Assembly (NCBI RefSeq): GCF_000711965.1
Contig: NZ_JONS01000005.1
Span: forward strand, 1-64,000
DNA: 64,000 nt
Direction of reading: 5' to 3'
Source: Actinomyces israelii DSM 43320
GTDB lineage: Bacteria > Actinomycetota > Actinomycetes > Actinomycetales > Actinomycetaceae
Shown: piece after piece, positions 24,721-32,010 of the stretch
How positions within the stretch are numbered: the stretch's first letter is position 1
How the letters are laid out: the number at the start of each line of letters is the position of its first letter
Notes under the pieces: model-generated
What the model was told of the DNA's origin: nothing
Database searches by the model: none
The model's input: the letters and a program-made list of their open reading frames with translations, nothing else
Position numbers and translations under genes: made by a program

Positions 24721-25721
24721 TGCGCACCGAAGAGCTGCCCATGATCCTGTTCACGGTCATCGCCCAGATGTCCGTCGGCGCCTTCTGGGTCCTGGGGGCG
24801 GTGCACCTGTTCGCCCACCTGCGCGGCACCCGCCCCCAGACCGTCGACCGGGTGAGCACGGCCGCCATGTTCGCCGTCGGCCCACTGCTGGTGCTGGGCT
24901 TCGTCGCGGCCTTCTTCCACCTCGGCGACCCCTTCCACGCCCTCAACACGCTGCGCCACCTGGGCTCGTCCTGGCTCAGCCGCGAGCTGGCCGGCGGGAC
25001 CGCCTTCGGGACGCTGGGCATGGCCTTCGCCGCCTGCGAGTGGTTCGGCCTGCTGAGCCGCCGCCTGCGCGCGGTCCTGGCCGCGCTGACCGCCGCGGCC
25101 GGCCTGGCGCTGGTGGTCTCCATGTGCGGGGTCTACCAGTCGGTGCGCACCATCCCCGCCTGGCACACCCCCGCCACCAGCGTCTTCTTCGTGGCCTCCA
25201 CGCTGCTGACCGGCTCCCTGGCGGTCGGCGTCGCCCTGCTGGCCACCTGGACGCTGATGGCACGACGCCGTCTGCCCGGCGGCGAGCGGCTCGCGCCCCT
25301 GTGGGCCCGCCTGCACCTGGACGCCTCCGAGCCCCTCACCGCGGAGGTGACAGCCCTGACCACCCGGGTCCTGCGCGGCATCACCCTGCTGGCGGCCCTC
25401 AGCGGCATCGTCATTATGGTCGCCTACCCCCTCCACCTGCTCACGCTGTCCAACGGCAGCCCGGCCGCGCGGGTCGTGGCCGAGCACTATCTCGGGCCGG
25501 TGCTCACCGCCCGTCTCATCCTGCTGGCCGCCGTGGTTGTAGCCGCCGGGATCTTCGCGCACGTGCGCGCCCGCACCTCCGAGCGCCCGAGCCCCGCACT
25601 GAGCTGGATGCTGACCGGCACGCTGCTCGCAGCCGTCGTCTCCGAGATGCTCGGACGGGCCCTGCACTACGAGGGCCTGGTCCGCGACGGCCTCAACACC
25701 GTCCAGTACACGCTCGGCTGA
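24720..25721 (+). CDS. dmsC: DMSO reductase membrane anchor
   Basis: The 333-residue protein has eight to nine membrane helices and matches DmsC: LPMILFTVIAQMSVGAFWVLG at the start, HLGDPFHALNTLRHLGSSWLSRE with the conserved loop His, and the later SMCGVYQSVRTIPAWHTPATSVFF. It oxidises menaquinol and hands electrons to DmsB. ATG at 24720 overlaps the dmsB TGA and has AAGGAG upstream. A longer frame in dmsB is a shadow. Confidence 0.92.
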   Translation: MRTEELPMILFTVIAQMSVGAFWVLGAVHLFAHLRGTRPQTVDRVSTAAMFAVGPLLVLGFVAAFFHLGDPFHALNTLRHLGSSWLSRELAGGTAFGTLGMAFAACEWFGLLSRRLRAVLAALTAAAGLALVVSMCGVYQSVRTIPAWHTPATSVFFVASTLLTGSLAVGVALLATWTLMARRRLPGGERLAPLWARLHLDASEPLTAEVTALTTRVLRGITLLAALSGIVIMVAYPLHLLTLSNGSPAARVVAEHYLGPVLTARLILLAAVVVAAGIFAHVRARTSERPSPALSWMLTGTLLAAVVSEMLGRALHYEGLVRDGLNTVQYTLG

Positions 25722-25754
25722 CCGGCACCGCAACGAGCTTCATGAGGAGCGCCG

Positions 25755-26471
25755 ATGACTGACACCGCCACGCTGGACGCCTTCGCCGAGGCCTTCGGCG
25801 TCCTGGGACGGCTGCATCTCGCACCGGCCGCCGCCGAGGACATGGAGGGGGTCGTGGCCCTGCTCGACCAGTGGCCGCTGCTGCACGCCCCCGCCGCCGA
25901 CCCCCACGACCCGGCCCTGGCCCACGCGCTTGAGGCGCTGCGCCGCTCCCGCGAGCTCGGCGAGACCGCCGAGCAGGCGCGTCGGGACCACGACCGGCTC
26001 TACGGGCGCACCGCCGCCGCCACCGTCCCGCCCTTCGAGTCCGTGCACCGGGGCGAGGAGGGCCTGGTCTTCGACACGCAGACCCTCCAGGTGCGCCAGG
26101 CCTACCGGGCCGCCGGCCTGCAGGCCCCGCGGCTCAATCGCGAGCCCGACGACCATATCGGCCTCGAGCTCGACTTCGTCGCCCGGTGCTGCCGGCGCGC
26201 CGTCGAGGCCCGCGAGCGGGGCGAGGACGCGCTCGCCAACGCCCACCTGACCGCAGCCGCCCGCTTCACCGCCGAGCACCTGGGGACCTGGGCTCCCGCC
26301 ATGCTCCAGGCGGCGGCCCGGGCCGCCGACACCCGGTGGATGCGGGGACTGGCGCTGCTGACCGCCGCGGCGCTCGGACAGTGGACCCGGATGCTCGGCA
26401 TCCACGTGGTCGGCGTGGAGGCGCGCACCGGGCACCGCCGTCGGCGCGTGCGGCGCGGTGAGGGCCGGTGA
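25755..26471 (+). CDS. dmsD: TorD/DmsD-family chaperone for DmsA
   Basis: The 238-residue all-helical protein has the TorD/DmsD hallmarks: VPPFESVHRGEEGLVFD (about residues 95-111) and the EPDDHIGLELDFVARC motif (about 134-149). Such proteins bind the Tat signal of the molybdo-subunit, help cofactor insertion and hold back export. It closes the dmsABCD operon, 33 bp after dmsC. Confidence 0.9.
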   Translation: MTDTATLDAFAEAFGVLGRLHLAPAAAEDMEGVVALLDQWPLLHAPAADPHDPALAHALEALRRSRELGETAEQARRDHDRLYGRTAAATVPPFESVHRGEEGLVFDTQTLQVRQAYRAAGLQAPRLNREPDDHIGLELDFVARCCRRAVEARERGEDALANAHLTAAARFTAEHLGTWAPAMLQAAARAADTRWMRGLALLTAAALGQWTRMLGIHVVGVEARTGHRRRRVRRGEGR

Positions 26472-26649
26472 GCGGATCCGGAGCCGAGGCTGCCGGGCTC
26501 GCCCGGTCCGCCGTCGCCGCAGGCAGCATCGCCGACGACGGCGCCGCCCCGCTCGGCGACCGGTCCGGGGAAGAACGGCCGCAAGAGCCCCGCAACGGGG
26601 CCGTCAGCCGGGTCATCACCGGCTCGGGGCAGCCCCGAGAGGCTCGTAC
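26472..26649. other. Gap after dmsD, no supported gene
   Basis: A GTG at 26468 overlaps the dmsD stop and opens a 110-codon frame, but it runs straight through the dispersed repeat and its composition is random, so I do not call it. The rest of the gap to the tRNAs is repeat plus terminator. Confidence 0.5.
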
Positions 26650-26762
26650 TCGCCCCGAGCGCCCTCCTCGGCGCTCTCCGCGCCGCCCGGCCCCGACGTC
26701 GGGACCGGACCGATCTCGACGCGGAGGTGAACCGATCTCGAGCCGGAGACCTACCGATCCCG
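26650..26762 (-). repeat. Dispersed repeat with 22-bp-period array (copy 2)
   Basis: Matches 19821-19914 over about 94 bp and continues with a third unit: ACCGATCTCG at 26709 and 26731, then ACCGATCCCG at 26753, each 22 bp apart. Lies between the end of the dms operon and the tRNA cluster. Confidence 0.85.
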
Positions 26763-26809
26763 GCGAAGGGGCGAGGGGCGGAGCGGCAAGAAGATGGTGA
26801 GACGGAGCG

Positions 26810-26840
26810 AAGGCCCGGAACCTTGTGGGTTCCGGGCCTT
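26810..26840 (-). terminator. Terminator after tRNA cluster
   Basis: AAGGCCCGGAACC (26810-26822), a 5-base loop and the exact complement GGTTCCGGGCCTT (26828-26840). It is 6 bp past the 3' end of tRNA-Phe and should end the minus-strand tRNA transcript. Confidence 0.85.
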
Positions 26841-26846
26841 TCGCGG

Positions 26847-26919
26847 TGGCTCCGACCGGCGTCGATCCGGTGACCTTTCGATTTTCAGTCGAACGCTCTA
26901 CCAACTGAGCTACAGAGCC
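26847..26919 (-). tRNA. tRNA-Phe (GAA)
   Basis: Minus strand. Acceptor GGCTCTG pairs with CGGAGCC (one G-T); D arm GTAGCTCAGTTGGTAGAGC; anticodon loop CTGAAAA with GAA; T arm GCCGGTCG-type. CCA is not encoded. Last of three tRNAs in one transcript. Confidence 0.95.
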
Positions 26920-26965
26920 TCGGGATGGCATCGGCCCGGCCTCAACAGACCGGACCGACTCTCCG

Positions 26966-27039
26966 CGACCTCGACGGGACTTGAACCCGCGACCTCCGCC
27001 GTGACAGGGCGGCGCGCTAACCAACTGCGCCACGAGGCC
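26966..27039 (-). tRNA. tRNA-Asp (GTC)
   Basis: Minus strand. Acceptor GGCCTCG with CGAGGTC; D loop GCGCAGTTGGTTAGCGC; anticodon loop CTGTCAC gives GTC; T loop GGGTTCAAGTCCC; discriminator G. Middle gene of the cluster. Confidence 0.95.
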
Positions 27040-27092
27040 TCGTTCGGCACGAAGCCAGACTCTTCATGAGCGATCTCACTTGCACGAGCCAG

Positions 27093-27165
27093 TACCCCCA
27101 ACGGGATTCGAACCCGTGCTACCGCCGTGAAAGGGCGGGGTCCTGGGCCGCTAGACGATGGGGGC
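27093..27165 (-). tRNA. tRNA-Glu (TTC)
   Basis: Minus strand. Acceptor GCCCCCA with TGGGGGT (G1-T72 wobble, common in actinobacterial tRNA-Glu); D arm CGTCTAGCGGCC; anticodon loop CTTTCAC gives TTC; T loop CGGGTTCGAATCCCG. First gene of the three-tRNA transcript. Confidence 0.95.
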
Positions 27166-27286
27166 CCACTGCCCTTGGCGTCGTCGCGCCTCGAACCGGG
27201 TAGAACAGTATGGGTCCGGGCTCCCTCCACGCAAATCCCCCCGGCGTGAGTCTGCTCACCGCGGTGCGGTGTGAGAGGCTCGGCCC

Positions 27287-27676
27287 ATGAGCCCGGTGCA
27301 CCTGTCCGACAAGGAGTTCGAGACCGCCGTCGGCAACGCCCTGGACTCGATCCCCGACCGGCTCGCCGCCGAGATGGACAATGTCGTCGTCCTCGTCCGC
27401 GACGAGCCCGAGCCCGAGCTGCTCACGGAGGCCGACTACGACGCCGACGGCCTGCCGACCCTCCTGGGCCTGTACGACGGCGTCCCCCTCACCGAGCGCG
27501 ACGAGGCCTGGTCGATGGTGCTGCCCGACCGGATCCTGATCTTCAAGGGGCCGCTGGAGCGCTGGTGCGCGACCCGCGAGCGGCTGGTCGAGGAGATCGA
27601 GGTGACGGTCATTCACGAGATCGCCCACCACTTCGGCATCGACGACGACCGCCTCCACGAGCTCGGCTGGGAGTGA
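27287..27676 (+). CDS. Minimal zincin metallopeptidase-family protein
   Basis: The 129-residue cytosolic protein has the HExxH zinc motif near its end (VIHEIAHHFGIDDDRLHELGW, with the third ligand Glu/Asp in DRLHELG). N-terminal part SDKEFETAVGNALDSIP is typical for the actinobacterial metallopeptidase family of about 115-130 residues (formerly DUF1025-type). Substrate unknown. ATG at 27287; next gene 59 bp downstream on the same strand. Confidence 0.85.
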   Translation: MSPVHLSDKEFETAVGNALDSIPDRLAAEMDNVVVLVRDEPEPELLTEADYDADGLPTLLGLYDGVPLTERDEAWSMVLPDRILIFKGPLERWCATRERLVEEIEVTVIHEIAHHFGIDDDRLHELGWE

Positions 27677-27735
27677 CCCGCCCAACCCCGCGCACGTCTC
27701 ATGGCCGGAGCGGGAAGTGGAATAGGGTGGCGAGC

Positions 27736-28995
27736 ATGGACGACCACTTCCTCACCGGTCCATCTCCTTCTGCCGCCCGCCGGACGGTGGGGCGGCGCCC
27801 CGTGGTCCTCGCCGGCCTGTTCGGGGTCGCGGCCCTGGCCGGGTGCGACGCGAAGAGCCCGGCGTCCGACTCACAGCCCACGGACGACCCGGCCACCACG
27901 AGCCCGGCCGCCGCCCCGGTGGAGTCATCGCCTGCGCCGGACCCCGGGGCCACCGCCTCCTCGTCCCCGGGGCCGCTGGAGGGCTGGACCATGGAGCAGA
28001 AGGTCGGCCAGCTCCTCATGGTCGGCGCCGAGACCTCGGGCGCTCAGAAGGCCGCGCTCGACGCCGTGTCCGCCCACCACATCGGCAACGTCTTCATCGC
28101 CAAGCCGACCCGGTCCGGGGCCGACGCGGTGCGCGACGTCGTCGCCTCCCTGACCGGCCTTGTGGGCCCCGAGACCACCCACAGCACCCCGATGCTCGTG
28201 GCCACCGATCAGGAGGGCGGCCAGGTCCAGGTCCTGGGCGGAGCCGGATTCTCCGACATCCCCTCCGCCTCCGAGCAGGCGGCCACGTCCCGGGACGACC
28301 TGGCTGCCGAGGCCCAGACGTGGGGCAAGGAGCTCGCCGACGTCGGAATCACCATGAACCTGGCGCCCGTAGCCGATCTCGTTGACATCTCGGACCCGTC
28401 GAGCAACGGCCCCATCGGCAAGTGGGAGCGCGAGTACGGGCACGACGCCGCCACCGCGCTCGACCGCGCAACTGCCTTCGCCCAGGGGATGGAGGCCGCA
28501 GGCCTCATCGCGACCTACAAGCACTTCCCCGGCCTGGGCCGGGTGACCGCCAACACGGACACGGCGGACGGCGTGACCGACGACGTCACCGCACGCTCCG
28601 ACGACCCCGCCGTGTCCGTCTTCGCCGACGCGATCGCCAGGGGTGCCAAGGCCGTCATGGTGTCCTCGGCGATCTACTCGCTCATCGACTCCTCCGCGCC
28701 GGCCCTGTTCTCGCCGGTCATCGTCACCGACATGCTCCGCGGGGACCTCGGCTTCACCGGGGTCGTCATCACCGACGACGTCTCGGCCGCGGCCCAGGTG
28801 CAGGACCGCACGCCCGCCGAGCGCGCCGTCCAGGCCGTCAGGGCCGGCTGCGACATCGTCCTGGCCTCGGCCGATGCCACCATCGTTGCCGACATGGCGC
28901 AGGCACTCGTCGCCGAGGCGCAGGGCGATCCCGACTTCGCCAAGCGGGTGGACGACTCCGTCGCCCGTGTGCTCGCGCTCAAGAACGGCTCGTAA
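27736..28995 (+). CDS. GH3 glycoside hydrolase lipoprotein (beta-N-acetylhexosaminidase-like)
   Basis: The 419-residue protein has a lipoprotein signal (VVLAGLFGVAALAGC, lipid Cys about residue 37), a Ser/Pro/Ala/Thr linker to about 75, and a single GH3 N-terminal TIM barrel: WTMEQKVGQLLMVG, MLVATDQEGGQVQVLGG, NLAPVADLVD, IATYKHFPGLGRV and the nucleophile Asp in GFTGVVITDDVSAAAQV (about residue 351). It resembles NagZ but is secreted. The loop after KHFPG lacks the Asp-Ser-His acid/base dyad of classical NagZ (NTDTADG is found instead), as in other surface-exposed actinobacterial relatives or in altered enzymes. A terminator hairpin follows. Confidence 0.85.
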   Translation: MDDHFLTGPSPSAARRTVGRRPVVLAGLFGVAALAGCDAKSPASDSQPTDDPATTSPAAAPVESSPAPDPGATASSSPGPLEGWTMEQKVGQLLMVGAETSGAQKAALDAVSAHHIGNVFIAKPTRSGADAVRDVVASLTGLVGPETTHSTPMLVATDQEGGQVQVLGGAGFSDIPSASEQAATSRDDLAAEAQTWGKELADVGITMNLAPVADLVDISDPSSNGPIGKWEREYGHDAATALDRATAFAQGMEAAGLIATYKHFPGLGRVTANTDTADGVTDDVTARSDDPAVSVFADAIARGAKAVMVSSAIYSLIDSSAPALFSPVIVTDMLRGDLGFTGVVITDDVSAAAQVQDRTPAERAVQAVRAGCDIVLASADATIVADMAQALVAEAQGDPDFAKRVDDSVARVLALKNGS

Positions 28996-29006
28996 GCGAG
29001 TCGAGC

Positions 29007-29040
29007 GCCCGGCCCCGGGGCACGAGGCTCGGGGCCGGGC
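29007..29040. terminator. Bidirectional terminator between GH3 and envelope-protein genes
   Basis: GCCCGGCCCCG (29007-29017) pairs perfectly with CGGGGCCGGGC (29030-29040) across a 12-base loop, between two convergent stops (28995 and 29047). Confidence 0.75.
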
Positions 29041-29046
29041 ACGGAC

Positions 29047-31677
29047 TCACCTGTTCACTGTCGTCCCCTCCGAGGGGCCCTTGGTGTCGATGTACTTGGC
29101 GAAGCAGTGCTCGGCATCGAAGCCCTGCGCCTCGCACCAGGCGTTGGCCTCCGCCGCGGTGCTGTACGGGGTGCCGGCGATCGTCACCCAGTACTGGCCA
29201 CCGGCGTCGAAGACGGGCCAGTCCTCGCTGTACAGGAGCTTGGCGCTGGGGTACTTCTGACGCAGCTCGAGGAACTCCTGGAGCGTGGCGCGGTTGTCCC
29301 AGGTGATGCCGTCGGCGACGAGGCCAGGCTTCTTCGAGGACAGCTGCGCCACCCACTTGCCGGTCAGGCTCCTGGTGATCGTAGGCTTGTCGTGATCGGC
29401 CTGCCATCGCAGGGAGGACCCCGCCGCCGACTCCTCGGAGGTCGAGTCCCTGCTCGTCGTGGAGGCTGCCGCCGACGACGGGCCGGACGAGCCGGAGGCG
29501 CTCGAGGTGCCCGCGGTGGCTCCGCCCGCCCCGGAGTCACGGTCCGGAGTGCAATCAACGGTGACGGTCTTGACATCCACGTCGTCGGCCGTGCGGAAGA
29601 AGTGCCCGTCCCCGAAGCGGAGCATCAGCGATGTCCCAGAGTCAGGAATCACGAGCGGCGAGTCGGAGAAGTCGAAGTCGCCCGAGGCGATGAGGGCGTC
29701 GGCCGACCCGGTGCCGTCGGATCGCGACGGGCCCTTCATCTCGATGTGGTTGGCGGTTCCGCCCAGGACGTCGCCGCTGGGGCAGGAGGCGGTCACCTTG
29801 ACCTCCACCTTGAGCTCCCCCTCTCCGTTCTTGACGGATGTGGGGGTGAAGGTGGGAGCGCTCCCGCACGGCGTCACGTAGTTCGTGGCGCTGGTCCCCG
29901 CAGGGTCATCGGCGGCGGACACCGAGCGCGAGTCCGAGTCCGACGTCGCCGAGTCCCTCGCCGACTTCTTCCCCTGGTGAGTCTTGCGACCCGTGCCGGG
30001 CAGGCTCAGGGCGACGGGGCTGTCCTTATAGATGGCGCTCATGAGGAACCACCCGCCTGTTCCACCGGCGAGCAGCAGCGCCAGAACGAGCGTGACGATC
30101 ATCAGCTTGCGGGATCTCGGAGGCGACGCCGCCGAGCCACGGGAAGCAGCCGTCCGGTCCTGAGTCGGGACGAAGGAACCGCTAGAGGCATAGGAGCTGT
30201 TAGAAGCAGCGGCCATGGCGTGAGATGCGAAGTCCGCTGAGAACGGGGACACCGACGGAGAGGCGGATGCCCCCGCCGAAGACGCCACCGACGGCGCCGA
30301 AGACGCCACCGACGGCGCCGAAGATGCCACCGACGGCGCCGAAGATGCCTCCACCACCGGCGCCGAAGATGCCACCGACGGCGCCGGAGGCGCCTCCACC
30401 ACCGGCGCCGGAGGCGCTTTCAACGGCAGCACGACCGGCACGGTCTTGTCCACCTGCGGCTCAGCCGCCGCTTCGGGCGCGTCCTCCCCCTTCTGGGGCT
30501 CGCCCGCGTCCGCAGGCGCGCTGCCATCGGTCTGGGGCTCAGCGGGCTCCTGGGGCTCAGTCTCGTCCTCGGGCTCGAAGCCGGTCTTCTCGGCCTCGTC
30601 CGCCCGAGACTCGGCGGCCTCCTCCTCCGACAGGACCACGCCCGCCCCCGGCTCACTCGCCTCCGCAGGCACATCCTCGGCCGCCTGCGGCTCGGCGGCC
30701 TCCTCAGGCGCGGCCCCGTCGGCCTGCGGCTCGGCGTCGTCCTCGGCCTGCGGCCCGGCGGCCTCCACGGCCTGCGGCTCGGCGGCCTCCTCAGGCGCGG
30801 CCCCGTCGGCCTGGGACTCGGCGGCCTCCTCAGGTCCTGCCTCATCCGCCTGCGGCTCGACGGCCTCCTCAGGCCCGGTCCCCTCGGTCCCTGCCTCATC
30901 GGCCTGGGACTCGGCGTCGTCCACGGCCAGATCCTCAGGCGCAGCCTCATCCGCCTGGGACTCGGCAGTCTCCTCAGGCCCGGCCTCATCGGCTTGGGAC
31001 TCGGCGTCGTCCACGGCCTGCGGCCCGGCCAGCTCCTCAGACGCGGCCCCGTCCGCCTGCGGCTCGGCGGCCTCCTCAGGCCCAGCCCCGTCGGCCTGGG
31101 ACTCGGCGTCGTCCACGGCCAGATCCTCAGGCGCAGCCTCATCCGTCTGGGACTCGGCAGTCTCCTCAGGCCCGGCCCCGTCGGCCTGGGACTCGGCGTC
31201 GTCCACGGCCTGCGGCCCGGCCAGCTCCTCAGACGCGGCCCCGTCCGCCTGCGGCTCGGCGGCCTCCCCAGGCCCAGCCCCCTCGGTCCCTGCCTCATCG
31301 GGCCTGTCCTCGTCCATCTGCGGCTCGGCGGCCTCCTCGGCCTCCGGCTCGGCCGGCTCCTCAGACGCACCCCCGTCCGCCTGCGGCTCGGCAGGCTCAT
31401 CCGGTTGGCCTTCTTCAGGCGCGCCCTCTCCGGTTTGAGGCACCGTCTCCGCCTGCGGGGCAATGCCACGCGCCTCAAGCGCCCGCTGCACGGCCGGCTC
31501 CTGTATGCCGGACAACCACGTGAGCAGACTGGGGTAGGTCGTGGGATTCGAGGCCAGTGCCGCCCACAGGTCGGGCCTGTCCTGGGCGATGGCAGCCTGA
31601 AGCCTGTAATCGGTTGTCTGCGCTGCAAGGGACTCATCAGCCACGGCCACCGCCGCAGCAAGCTGTTCGGGATCCAT
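29047..31677 (-). CDS. Large acidic-repeat membrane protein with N-terminal LRV-like and C-terminal SPOR-like domains
   Basis: The 876-residue protein has four parts. Residues 1-75 form a helical LRV-like unit (DYRLQAAIAQDRPDLWAALA, then YPSLLTWLSGIQEPAVQRAL). Residues about 80-430 are Glu/Ala/Pro/Asp-rich repeats (EPQADGAAPEEAAEPQA type). Then a Pro/Ser/Val/Ala repeat (APSVASS) and one membrane helix (about 525-548) with basic residues before it, so the acidic part is cytoplasmic. Outside are a beta-rich domain (about 570-690) and a terminal about 80-residue WVAQLSSKKPGL...YWVTIAGTPYSTAAEANAWC domain resembling SPOR-like peptidoglycan-binding modules. ATG at 31677. Function unknown; the layout suggests linking the cytoplasm to the wall. 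Confidence 0.75.
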   Translation of the reverse strand: MDPEQLAAAVAVADESLAAQTTDYRLQAAIAQDRPDLWAALASNPTTYPSLLTWLSGIQEPAVQRALEARGIAPQAETVPQTGEGAPEEGQPDEPAEPQADGGASEEPAEPEAEEAAEPQMDEDRPDEAGTEGAGPGEAAEPQADGAASEELAGPQAVDDAESQADGAGPEETAESQTDEAAPEDLAVDDAESQADGAGPEEAAEPQADGAASEELAGPQAVDDAESQADEAGPEETAESQADEAAPEDLAVDDAESQADEAGTEGTGPEEAVEPQADEAGPEEAAESQADGAAPEEAAEPQAVEAAGPQAEDDAEPQADGAAPEEAAEPQAAEDVPAEASEPGAGVVLSEEEAAESRADEAEKTGFEPEDETEPQEPAEPQTDGSAPADAGEPQKGEDAPEAAAEPQVDKTVPVVLPLKAPPAPVVEAPPAPSVASSAPVVEASSAPSVASSAPSVASSAPSVASSAGASASPSVSPFSADFASHAMAAASNSSYASSGSFVPTQDRTAASRGSAASPPRSRKLMIVTLVLALLLAGGTGGWFLMSAIYKDSPVALSLPGTGRKTHQGKKSARDSATSDSDSRSVSAADDPAGTSATNYVTPCGSAPTFTPTSVKNGEGELKVEVKVTASCPSGDVLGGTANHIEMKGPSRSDGTGSADALIASGDFDFSDSPLVIPDSGTSLMLRFGDGHFFRTADDVDVKTVTVDCTPDRDSGAGGATAGTSSASGSSGPSSAAASTTSRDSTSEESAAGSSLRWQADHDKPTITRSLTGKWVAQLSSKKPGLVADGITWDNRATLQEFLELRQKYPSAKLLYSEDWPVFDAGGQYWVTIAGTPYSTAAEANAWCEAQGFDAEHCFAKYIDTKGPSEGTTVNR
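30904..31287 (-). repeat. 192-bp tandem duplication inside acidic-repeat gene
   Basis: Positions 30904-31095 and 31096-31287 are near-identical (offset 192 bp = 64 codons), so the acidic region has grown by unequal exchange in frame. Shorter 6-13 codon repeats lie on both sides, and an 18-24 bp Ser/Ala/Pro/Val repeat lies at about 30270-30415. Confidence 0.8.
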
Positions 31678-32010
31678 GCGGGAAGCCTTCCAGAAGATCG
31701 CTGCCGTGCACTCTACAGCACAGCATCCCCCATCCGTCCGCGAGTACCGTGTCTTAAAAATTAGACAGAGCAACACAGAGCAACAGAACCCTGCTGCCAG
31801 GCGGGCCTCCGCCTCCTCCCCTCGACCTCCCCTCGACTGCGGCCCCGAGGTACGACCGCGTGAGACAGCAGGTCCGACCGCGCCTCGCCAGGGACGGCCC
31901 GAGACCCGGCCCCCGAGCGTATTCCCGCCGCAAGCGCGGCACTTCTCACCCCGCCAAGCGATACAACGCGCTGTCCCCTCCCCGGCGGCCTCCGATAACC
32001 TCCAGGCATC
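31678..32010. other. 333-bp divergent promoter region
   Basis: Lies between the minus-strand acidic-repeat gene and the plus-strand ABC operon. It has a rare AT-rich spot (GTCTTAAAAATTAGAC, a GTCT/AGAC dyad, 31751-31766) followed by a direct repeat ACAGAGCAAC at 31765 and 31775, a likely promoter/operator zone. No gene seen. Confidence 0.5.

Noticed and set aside
26468-26800. GTG frame overlapping the dmsD stop
   Set aside because: The overlap looks like coupling, but the frame runs through a dispersed repeat and has random composition.
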